Shown here one piece after another: positions 12,330 through 22,182 of a DNA stretch of 64,000 nt. The notes under the pieces are model-generated. The model was not told where the DNA came from and did not search any database. It was given only the letters and a program-made list of their open reading frames with translations. The stretch is from Anthostomella pinea (taxonomy: Eukaryota; Ascomycota; Sordariomycetes; Xylariales; Xylariaceae). The DNA lies in NCBI GenBank assembly GCA_963556695.1, contig CAUWAG010000008.1:1240001-1304000 (forward strand). Reading direction: 5' to 3'. Positions within the stretch are counted from its first letter, which is position 1. The number at the start of each line of letters is the position of its first letter. The translations under genes and the position numbers were made by a program.

Positions 12330-13492
12330 TTACTTATAGGTCCGGACTTCTTTCCTGGCCGGGGCGCTCGGCCGACTGCTCTCCATATTCGGAACGATGG
12401 GCTGCTTGTGCATCCTCCACCACGCCACAATCTCCAGGCTGGGAACGGAGAGGACTGAGCTCCCTGTAGGGCTTTGCCCGGAATCCTCGTCTTGGCTGGC
12501 TCCACGGCTCTGACGGGACCAGCTGCTCGTGTCTCTGTCTCCGTGGTGCGACCGCCCTGGACCGACGCGGCTGTGGCTGGGGCTGCGGCTGCGGCTGCGG
12601 CTGCGGCTGCGGCTGCGGCTGTGACCTGGAGGTGACCTCCTGGCTTCGCTGCCCCTGTCGCGCTGAGGCGACTGCTGCTCTCCTCCGTGGCTGCGGGGAC
12701 TCTCGTGGGTCGCTCCCCGGCTGTGGTTGGATTCGCTGTTGCTGTCTCCTTGGTGCGACTGTTCTGGATGGCTGTGGCTGTGGCTATGGCTATGGCCGAG
12801 AGGAGACATGGCACCGCTGCTCCTACCTCGCTGAGGCGAGCCATCTCCTCCATGGCTACGTGAACTCTCGTCTCTGGCCCCGTGGCTGTGGTGGGACTCG
12901 TTCTTCCTGTCTTCTTCGTGCGACCCTCCTGGATGCTGGCTGGGAGAAGACCTGGCGTCGCTTCTCCCACCTTCTTGGTGCGACGCTTCTCCATGGCTAC
13001 GGCCCTGCGGCGGCCTTATATCGATGTCCCCATGACTACGTCGAGACCCGAAATCCCCCTCCTGAAGGCTCCGAACACGTCTCCGGCGGCTCCGTCTGCT
13101 TCTGCTCCTGCGGCTCCGGCTCCGGCTCCGGCTACGACTACGCTGGGAATGTTCACGTCGAGGTCCGTGGCTGTAACGCGAAATATCCCATCCCGAACCG
13201 CCTCCGTGGCTGTCGTAAGGTCGCTCGATTCGGATTCGCGTGCGATACCAGCGCTCATAGTTTCCATGGCTGCCTCCGTGCCCATGGTGGGAGCGCACCG
13301 AATTACTACCTCTGTGGCTGTGGTGACGGGATCGTCGGCGGTGGTCCCTGTGGCGGCGGCGGTGGTGGTGGGATCGTGAACATGGGCGAGTTAGGCCGTT
13401 ATCTCTGGTGGGACGTCTGTTAGTTTTGATGTCTACTTGGGTTGACCGGGCGACCTCCTCGGGGTTGGTCGAAGGGGTTTGGGGAACTACTA
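12330..13492 (-). CDS. Arg/Ser/His/Gly-rich repeat protein, boundaries uncertain
   Basis: A long minus-strand frame encodes a low-complexity, highly charged protein. It has an Arg/His-rich N-terminal part and a block of SR dipeptides (SRSRSRSRSRRSRSRR). About four degenerate repeats of roughly 50 residues follow, each built from RSHGG, SPQR, an (SH)n or (SR)n tract, a Gln/Glu-Asp-rich segment and an H-S-R/H-G-A motif, for example GHSHSHSHSHPEQSHQGDS. The C-terminus is more ordinary. SR tracts are typical of splicing or RNA-associated nuclear proteins, but no RRM is visible. No in-frame ATG opens the frame: it runs back to a CCCCCAG acceptor at 13493, with TAA at 13500-13502 upstream, so at least one 5' exon is missing from the model. 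Other frames of the same DNA are also open because of the repeats, so the choice of strand and frame rests on composition. Confidence 0.5.
12581..12622. repeat. Hexanucleotide repeat (GGCTGC)6 plus a GGCTGT copy
   Basis: Seven tandem hexamers, the last with one change. Read on the minus strand within the repeat-protein frame they encode alternating Ser-Arg. Length variation here would change the number of SR dipeptides without shifting the frame. Confidence 0.92.
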
Positions 13493-15941
13493 CTGGGGGT
13501 TAAGGGGTCGGGGGCGGACTCAAGAACGGGAGGGCAGAGGGGAAAGGGGAAATGGGAAATGAGTGGGCCTACTGCTCGTCCCTCGAAGGGCCATTCGGTC
13601 TTCTAAAGCAGGCCCCCATGCCCCCGTCTTCTCTCTTTGCTAGAAGTCAACCTTACTACAGTTGTCGCGTTCCACTTGACGATGTTATCGTCTATATACT
13701 ATCATTACGCTGCGTTTCTAGGTGATCGAAACATGACATATGTTGCGGCATTGTGTGCGTGTATGGGAAGAAGTAGATAGCGGAAGTAGGATTCTCGACA
13801 GTGTCGAGTAAGTTTTATAGATAAGTCTGGTCTGACGCGACACTCCCCGTAAGAGACGTGCTGATTCAGAGGTGATGGGCTTTTACCTTGTCACGTACGC
13901 CTGCGGTCGAGTATATGTATAATTAGTCCAAGACCACACTCACTCGTCAGGCTCTCTTGCCCTCATCAGCCCAGCTCTCTACCTTATGTAGTCCCAGTGC
14001 GTATGATGAGTCGTTCATAGGTAAGTAAGTACAGACTTCGAATCACCCGCGTGTGCGACAACAGTCGACAGTCCGACAGCATCTTGATTAGAACGGGCAC
14101 GCATACATCCGCAACCTCGAGTCCCCAACACAAGCTCCCCAACACCTCTCTCAACCCCAGCTCCCAGCACTCCTCTCGATCCAGTCGCCATAGCTGAAGA
14201 GGCCCAGCCATCCGCGCCGTCAGAGTCGGCTACTCCAATACACAGACTCCTCCGAGAATCGCACTGCTAGCTGGAGTACTCCTGCTGCTGCCGTCCTTGC
14301 GTTGCTACGAGACCATTGCCTTCCAAACTCGGAATTCGACGAAAACCACGCAACCATCACATACCAAGTCACCCACCACCAATGTCACCAACATCACCAT
14401 GTCTGCCCAAACGGGAACCAGATTGCCGCCGCTGGCCCGGGCCGCCCGGTTGGTGTCCCTGTCGGCCCTGGTGTCCACGACGGTGCCGCTCCCGCTCCCC
14501 CTGGTGTTGTTCCCGCCGTCGTTCCTACTACCAAACTCGTCCACCTTGGCATAGTGGTTAAACTGCCTACCTTTAAGCAAGTCGACGACCCACTGACAAG
14601 CACAGTGGTCGGCGACGAGCTACCCACATCGGCGATCGGCGATAATACGAAGCGACCGTGCCACTCGTTCAAGGCGCCGCCGTCCAGGTGGTACACTCAC
14701 TGACGACGACGTGTACGAGGTTGATCCGGGCGAGGAATTGGGTGAAGAATTAGGGGAGCAAGGAGCCGGGAGGAAGATGACACGCAAGCGACTTGTCGAA
14801 GGTACCGTGTGGGGTGGATTGAGGTACCACCCCTCACCCGGAGGAGGGGGGACTCGTGAAAGATTTGCGAAGCCGTTGACAGCAGGGGAGATGTAGTAAT
14901 AGTGTACACTATGTGCGAACTTCCAGTGACGTCGGGCGGTGACGATTTGCTAGATGGGTTAAGCGACGAAAAAGTTCCTTGTAATATACCGTATCGGTAC
15001 TTCCTAGCCTAGCACGCCTGTATGCCCCTTGGGAGGCTCGAGATCGCCGCTATGCGGCTTGATCCCCTGGCGTTGAATACAACAACAAATACTACCAAAC
15101 TCGTTTCCCAGTCACAGACTAGTCATCCATACGGTCCGAAAACACGAGCGCGTCCAGGATCCGGATCCCTGCGTCGAAGCTGGAGGTGGAGTCCTCGATG
15201 GCTCATCTTCGTACTTGGCTGCATCGCCGGCACGAACTGTCGCAGCGACGGCCAATTGTCTGCTATCCAAAGCACCACGAGACAGGCCATGCAGCTCTGT
15301 GAGAATGAGAATGTCTAGAGATATAGTGAACGCTTGTCGATCATCTCCACCGCGATGTACAGGTCCACTCCACAGTCGATACGCGTCTGGCAATTTTCGA
15401 GGACAACAGGTACAGCCATCACGTAGGGACCCGACCCCGTCGTGCTCAGGCTCGGGAAAGGTGGGTTTGGTAGGATCGACAATAAGTTTCGTTTGCCGCT
15501 GAACATTGCCGCGCCTGCAATGTATGTACCCATGCCCGGCTCCCCAGGCCTGTAGATATCACATTAAGCGCTGACGCTCGCAGGCGTGGGGCGGCGCTTA
15601 GTTGGACATCATCGTATGGCATCACATTACGACGTCCAGTCGGCTTCTCGAAATTAGTTGCAAGGTTGCTGTGGGCAGCATTTCCAACCCTCACAGGTCA
15701 CGGCCTCGTGGAGCGATCCATCGCTCGACTGGACGGCGAATGGATGGGACATATTCAGTTGCGAAACGGCTGTCCCCATGCCGGCGGCAACCCGATGAAA
15801 GTCGGCACACTGCCATCATATAAGAATGAACAGGCTCTGCTATGAAGATGTCTTCTCTTTGGGGTGTATCTCGCAAGCATAAACGTCACGTATCTTTGTC
15901 CCGAACTTTTCGAATCGTTGCTTTCTGAAACTCAGCTCACC
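13493..15941. other. Intergenic, no supported gene
   Basis: About 2.4 kb without a gene I can defend. A minus-strand ATG near 13620 could start a short first exon of the repeat-protein gene, but its phase does not fit the acceptor at 13493. Around 14399 an ATG in good context (CATCACC before ATG) opens only 51 codons of Leu/Pro-rich sequence. Frames near 14700-15700 on both strands look random. Confidence 0.5.
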
Positions 15942-16214
15942 ATGCCTGCCCCCCTCCGGACGCAAGTGAAAGACGAACAAGCCAGCCTGCGACACTGGAC
16001 GGAGAAAGAAACACTTCTGGTCAAGCGATACAATGTCGGTGACTGCAGGGGCAGTAAGGAAACATGTCAGCGGCGCCTTGGTGGGCTCGAACGCGATCTC
16101 GCGCGGGAGCGTGCTATTCAGGAGAGGACTGCCTTGCCTGGCGAGATCGCAGAGAACATCATTCGGCTTGAGCGTGACGACCGGGCTAAGAAGGCGAACC
16201 CTTACAGATCCTAG
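15942..16214 (+). CDS. Hypothetical 90-residue charged helical protein
   Basis: A single-exon frame of 90 aa begins at an ATG preceded by CTCACC, a good fungal start context. The product is rich in Arg, Glu and Lys and is probably mostly helical (for example RRLGGLERDLARERAIQERT, then EIAENIIRLERDDRAKK). It has two cysteines, no signal peptide and no membrane segment. I recognise no family. The frame stays open upstream to about 15864 with no better start. It could be real, the last exon of a longer gene, or chance. Confidence 0.33.
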   Translation: MPAPLRTQVKDEQASLRHWTEKETLLVKRYNVGDCRGSKETCQRRLGGLERDLARERAIQERTALPGEIAENIIRLERDDRAKKANPYRS

Positions 16215-16917
16215 AAGTATCTGGCGGTAAAGCTACGCCTGTGTCACATCTTTGTATGTGGACTGTTCATATCACAGCGGCGTCTAGAATAGTAGTGAGC
16301 TGAGCACGGAGTTTGCGAATAGAGAGAGGTGTTACAACCGTATTGTGTCTGAGTCTGGTCCATGCCTGTTGCCAAGCCAGTTTTTGTCTTTCGGTCAGGA
16401 CCCAAAGCCACACTTCAGGCAGTCAAAACCCCTTCCAAGCCCACACCCCCTTTTCAACCCCTGTGCCTTCACAGCACGTACCCCAATATTGATAGTATAT
16501 GTGAGCAGTATCCATCTGAGTATGTAAGCAGTATGTGATGGTCAGCTCACGTGGCGAGTGTCACTACGGGACTCGGGTGTCACGGCGAGTGGCACCTAAG
16601 ACAAGACAAAGCAGACGACAAGGGGGTAACCGACTCTATAGACGAAAATATCGAAGATGAAGAAAGGAAGGAAAGAGAGCTAGATACAGGTGGGAGACAG
16701 AGCTATCTAGATGAACCCCTGGCCAGGGTGTGATGTGGGGCGCAGTAGGTTGCGCTGGTGTGTGCCTTCACACTGCCCTCACATCGGGTGTGATTTCGTA
16801 CCAATGGACAGGAGAAGACCTTTTCCAATAGGCAACAACGCTGTCACGTTCATACCAAGATCATCGGTTCACGGATAATGCTCTCAATATACTCCCTATT
16901 CGCTGTTTCATGAAGCG

Positions 16918-17829
16918 TTATATACTCTTTCCGGAGTCTTCCTTCAAGGACACGATGCGGTTGAGTACAATAGAGTCATCAGTGCTGTCTGAATCCAGCG
17001 CCTGTCGACAACCACACACTATTAGCACAAGGAGAATGGGAGAACGAGCGGCGCCACTTACAAAATAGGCAACGCGCATAGCCTGAAACCTGACGTTCTC
17101 GGGCCCACAGTCACCAGTTTTCTCTCCCTCTTCCTCCGGCCACGGCGCTCGACGACGCACCTCGTGGAAGCCGTCTTCAATCATGGCATTTGGCCAGATT
17201 GTCTCGCTATTAGGGAGGATGTTGTCCATAGACTCGGGATGCTCTAATTTGAACAAGCCTGTGTGAATACGTACTTCAGCCGTGGGCGATCCCTCGGGCA
17301 CCCACTGGATGTAGGTCTTGGGCTTCTTTCTATCCTTGTCAAAGACGGCCGTGATCTCTTTGACAGCCCCCGTGACGTCGTCTGTTGTGAAGGAAACCGC
17401 CTTGACGGGGTATGGCATCTGCAGAAAACCAACAGTTTTGCCCGGGGCCAAGCGAAAGTAGTCCTTGCTGTCGACCGGCCGAAAGTCGGAGCGATCAATG
17501 TAGACCTTTCTCGTCAGCCTCAATTTGTGAGATCTCATCTTGGGGTCTTTTGGCGAGTAGGGAATGTCGAGTAGATCCTGCTCCTCCGCATCTTCGATCA
17601 CTACCGGCACAGGGTCGAGAACCAGCATGAGACGAGGAACGGTTCTTTCCAGATATTGTCGGACAGACTGCTCGAAACGCTTCATCTCGATGAAGCTGGT
17701 TGACGTAGTGACACCAAGTTCGTTAACGAAAGAGAGAAGCGCACCCGGGGGTATACCTCGTCGCCGGAGCGCTTTGAGGGTGTACAGGCGTGGATCATCC
17801 CAGCCGCGAACGATCCCATTTTCTATCAG
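16918..17829 (-). pseudogene. Glutaminyl-tRNA synthetase C-terminal fragment (truncated copy)
   Basis: The conceptual product matches the distal part of a eukaryotic GlnRS. Homology starts at LIENGIVRGWDDPRLYTLKA, just after the region of the catalytic KMSKS-type loop. It continues through RRRGIPPGALLSFVNELGV and PRLMLVLDPVPVVIEDAEEQ, and through the anticodon-binding beta-barrels to the conserved end FALDSDSTDDSIVLNRIVSL. A clean 60-nt GT-AG intron (17002-17061) lies near the 3' end. The frame is intact for about 284 codons with no stops. The whole catalytic N-terminal half, including HIGH, is missing: upstream of 17829 the sequence stops resembling GlnRS and an in-frame TGA lies within about 35 bp. 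The first in-frame ATG is at 17685. By itself it cannot charge tRNA. I infer a partial duplication of the real gene elsewhere; a transcribed anticodon-binding protein is possible but unproven. Confidence 0.82.
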
Positions 17830-19408
17830 GCTACTATTCGCTGGCCTCGCCAGTCACGTCCCCATCCCAGCCGTACCAGCCAGCCCAGCGTTGAATGATT
17901 CCCGTCTTGCCCGGCTTAAATTAGCTGTATCTATTATCCATGACTGTTAACAAGATACATTGACCCCCTCATACTTCATACTATGTACCACATAAATAGC
18001 TGCACGGAGGCAAATGTTAGCTGACGCTTATGAGCGATTTGTTCCAGAGAGCAACGTAGGACCACGAATATTTACCTAGTCTCAGCTATAAAAATAGGGA
18101 GGGAAAGAAAGAGAGTGGGTCACAACGCCTGGCTGGCTGGCTCCCTTCCCTCACAGACGGATATGCATTCATGCCCCTTACATCACAGGGCTAACTCCAG
18201 CGTACGGCACGCAAAGAGGAAACCTCGCCACAGACGTTTACATCCGCTCGGTTCGCATCCCGCCTGTATTGGTGGTTTTCCTGAGGATTCAATTCATACC
18301 AAACAAACCTACTTTCTCAACACGTGAAACGACACAAGACCGCAGAGAGAAAAAAGCAAGTCTTCAAGCAGTCTTCAAGCAGTCTACAAGCAGTTTACAA
18401 GCAGTTTACAAGCAGTTTATACGCTTCCAGGCCGCATCATCATACCTAGCAAAGCTCCAACACGGGAACATAACACGACATGGAAGTATGTTTACATGCC
18501 CCCTCGATGAATAGGCTCAATGCGACTACCCATGCCAAAGCCAAAGGAGTAAGTAGAACAGGGCGAAAGGGTGGCAGCCTACAGGGGCTGGTAATAGCCA
18601 CCCAATGGCAACTGTGATACACATCGCCAACCAGAAAGCCAGTGAGCCCAACACTCAGAAGAAACCGCGAGAAAGTCGGAAAGCCGTCACCCTGCTTTAG
18701 TCATGGGCTCCACCTATCATGGACGAAGCACAAGTTGATGATGATAGGCAGCACAGAACTACTTTCATATGCCCTTGTCCCCCCGTTCGTGTTCAGGGCA
18801 ATCACCAAGAACGCAACATCACATACAACCGCAGACACATACAAACCATACCTCCTTACACCCCCACGAGAACCCCTGCCGCTCCCGCTAGAATCGAAGA
18901 AGACATAGACGGCCAGCTCTTGCATTGTATTAAATTGCGAAAAGGCTAACCTATACGGTCGAGAGGGACCTAAAAGGAGGTTGGGGGGTACGCTTCGAAG
19001 GAATCTGGGCCTAAAAAAGTAATAAGATTCGACATTACAAGAGGTGGTCCATCAACATATAATAACCAGGCTGGGGGTATCCATACGAAAAGGGGTTAGT
19101 TGGTCTTTCTGATCCAGTCACCTCTCCCTCTCTCTTCGTGATAAGCCCAATACTTCTTTGATACAGGCGTTCCACCAAGACGACGAGTACTGAACACGTG
19201 GTAAATGACCCGTTGATTTTCCAGACGACCAAAAGAACTATTGATATAGAAGTATGTTCCTCGGGGGTACAAAGGAGACTTTTTGGTGGTTGGCACCCCA
19301 AGCGATGCCCTTCTAGTCGTTTCTTTCGAGGACTAGCTTCCCTTGATCAGCCCCCACGACTGTAACATCCCTTTTGTATGAGAAATCCGCTCGCGTAATG
19401 GCTGCCTC
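17830..19408. other. Intergenic, tandem repeat only
   Basis: No gene is visible. The stretch contains the 11-bp tandem array at 18365-18420 and the 3' flank of the RhoGAP gene. Short frames at 18115-18950 are not convincing. Confidence 0.6.
18365..18420. repeat. 11-bp tandem repeat, about 5 copies
   Basis: Consecutive units of CAAGCAGTTTA or its variants CAAGCAGTCTT and CAAGCAGTCTA; the last three units are identical. The array lies in spacer sequence between the GlnRS fragment and the RhoGAP gene. Confidence 0.9.
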
Positions 19409-22182
19409 CTAGGGGTTGGGCGGTCTCTCATGTGTTGTCTGCACAGGTGGAGGAGAGTTGGGTAGCGGTACATCCTCGGGAGCTGGTGTAGCAGGCGACA
19501 CTGCTGCCACTGCTGCTGCCTCTGCTGACTCTGGTATAGGGGAAGGTCCGTGGGGCGCTGGCGCGGATGTAGGGGCCCGTTTCTCGTCCAAACTCCTCTT
19601 TATATCGACACTCCTGCTCCTCGTGGGCAAAAAGCCATGTCCGTGGTCTGGTGGAGACTTTGTTCGCTTGTGTTCGGCATTCTCTTTAGCCTCTCGATAC
19701 TTGTTCTTAATCCATCCAAGAGGGCCTTTGGAGTCATCCTTTTCTCTACTACCAGTCTCACTTTCCGCAAATGTCCCCGCCACGTCCGAATAGTCTCCGG
19801 TCATGCTCTTTCGTGCTCGATGTCCACTTCCGACCGTCGAAGTACTCATCTCAGCATGACTGTTGAGACCTAGATTTTGGACCGGGCTGCCAGACATCTC
19901 TTCTTTCCGGCGGGATATACGCCAACGCCGCTTCTTTTCTTTCTCGGCCATTTCGCTGGACGACGCTCGAGCCGCTTCCTCTGAATGGTCTATATCAGAA
20001 CCTTCGTTGAACGACGAATGGAGCGATGTTGGCGGCGATGATTTAGGTTTGAGCGACCTATTGCTGGTGTTATCAGAAGCAGCTGGTAGAGTGATCGCAG
20101 AAGGTACCTGAGAAGCTCTGGGAGTTGGCTCTGACGGAGTTTCTGCAGAGGTGCCATTCTCTTGACTAATTGGTTCCAGCTGGCTGGGCTTCTGTTCGAA
20201 TGGGTTCGGGGACTCCAGTGCAGGAGAAACCGCACCCGAATGAGGGAGAGAAGCCGTTGAGCTTTGCGCACTCGGGTTTGCGCTACTCGGTATCCGCTTC
20301 TTACGCAACTTATTCGGCTGCCGTTTGTCGCTGTCTGAGGTTGGTGATCGCTGAAAGAGGCTCTGGAGATTTCTTTCCTTCAGAGGTGTCCCAGTGTCGC
20401 CAGGGGAACCCAGCAACCTTTCCTGACTTCTCGCTACCACATGGGGTCCTGGCATCAGGGTAGATCCTGTTGCCACTGGCGTCAGGCTTGATGTTGCCGG
20501 AGAGCGCTCTGGAGACGTGAAGGCCTCGTGAGCCATCGGAGAAGGGGCATTTGAGCCAGGGCCTGTAGGAGATGGTGATGCTGGAGCTACTGCTACGGTT
20601 GGAGAGTTCTGTCGTTGCGGGAACCTCCCCGAGGGGATATGTGGAGATTTCTTCGAAGGGACAGTGTTACTTCTACCCAGACCACAGCTCGGTGTTGTGA
20701 TTGAGGGACTGCCTGGGGTAGATGCTCCGTTCGACTGACGAGACTGACGAGAGTGACGTGACGACACTGAACGGTTTCTCCGTATCATGCCATCCCTACT
20801 GACACTTTCGGCAGCCGCACTCGCGTTTGAAGCAGTGCGTGCCACACCCGAACTCCTGCTGGGTGTCGCAGGAGTTACAATCCTAGGATTTCCTTTCTCA
20901 ATATCTTGTTTCGTCTGTTCATCCGTCCCTGTGCCTTGCATGCCAATCAAGAAGTGATCCTGGTTCTCAATGAGGAATATGATGACACATTGATTCAGTC
21001 GATACTCCTCGGGAGCCATGGCATGGTGTGGATGCGAGAGCATGCCGGGTTGGAAAATGGCAGCCAAGTTTTGAGCCGTCATGCGATTCTCGTCGGCCTT
21101 GGCAGCGAAGACTGCGAGCAGATCCAAGATGTAAAGAAGCAGCTGGCGATTGAGAGGCGGCAGGTCCTTGATCAGCTGTTGGTATTTATCGATAGCCTCT
21201 GCCTCGTCAAAGTTCTCGACCAGCTGAGTGCCTTCCGCATCGCCGACAGCCTGCCTTGTATGGCCCCGCAGCGGGTCTCGAAATCGTTCGTAGAGGTCCA
21301 GCGGGACGACTGGTTCTGGTAGGTCGTTCAAGTAGCGCCGGAGAACATTCGCAGCATCGTGGACCGTGTATCCTTCCCATACCAGGCCTTTGCCATATCG
21401 ATTAGGTGAGTCGAACTGGATTTTGAGCTCCTTGATGCGCTTCTCTGAACCACTTAATCGGAATATGCCCTCTATACCGGTGGCTATCATGCGAGTCAGC
21501 ATCCATTCAAGACCTGTCTATGCCCCCAAACGAACCTTTCTCCTTCAGAAATACACCGCACTTGGCTACCACGATCGGTACGTATCCGTATATATAGCTC
21601 TGACCATGTTCATCGACGAGGGAAATAGCGACGTTGGCGTAGGTGATGCTTTGTCGCAGCGGGACACCGAAGATACCTTGCGGGCGCGGATCTGCATTGA
21701 GAAAGGATTAGCAAGTCTCCCTGGGTGCGGTGCGCCATGTCGCATCCTCATGTTGGCTTCTGCGATAGTTGAAACAGGGCAGCCTGCCAGATCCAGTATG
21801 CAGGCAGAGCTGAGAACTGGGGACAGGTGCTTGCATTTGCTGTATTCAAATCGCAACTTGGGAATGAAGCAAGAGAGTGAGGCGACCAGTCGCAACGGCG
21901 CTGAGCCAAGAAAGAACAGGTGGATACAGCGACAAATGCTGAACCGGACGGGGTCTGAGTGATGCGACACAAGCAGACGTGCAAAGTTGGGCTCGGAGGG
22001 TGTGGTTCCTTACCTGGTGTTGTCTCGTGATGCCTGGACTGGACCTGGAATCTCTTCCACCACGACTTCAGGTCTCGCTTGCTGGGCGGCGATGTAGGAG
22101 TAGAGGGATGGGACTGTTGCTGTGGCGGGCTCATCTGTTGATGATGTGGTGCCGGTTTCGAAGGAGTAACGGCGGACGTCAT
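19409..22182 (-). CDS. SAC7: Rho GTPase-activating protein, Sac7-type
   Basis: This protein stimulates GTP hydrolysis by Rho-family GTPases; in yeast Sac7 down-regulates Rho1 in cell-wall and actin signalling. Minus-strand exons are 22182-22014, 21691-21536 and 21483-19409, giving 799 aa with consistent phases. A short N-terminus ends in DLKSWWKRFQ. The RhoGAP domain spans roughly residues 60-300 and contains GIFGVPLRQSITYAN, YGYVPIVVAKCGVFLKEK and the arginine-finger motif GIEGIFRLSGSEKR (Arg117), then RRYLNDLPEPVVPLDLYERF and NRMTAQNLAAIFQPGML. The remaining 500 residues are Ser/Pro-rich and probably disordered, with a basic patch (EKKRRWRISRRKEE) near residue 640. Intron 1 is 322 nt, longer than usual, so a missed small exon is possible. 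No adjacent gene is functionally linked. Confidence 0.93.

Noticed and set aside
12632..13423. 263-codon plus-strand frame, Gly/Cys-rich
   Set aside because: It is the antisense of the Arg/Ser/His repeat. Its openness follows from the repeat structure, and its composition is implausible for a protein.
14399..14554. 51-codon frame with a good start context
   Set aside because: The product is Leu/Pro-rich low complexity, and the overlapping frames in both directions are equally open.
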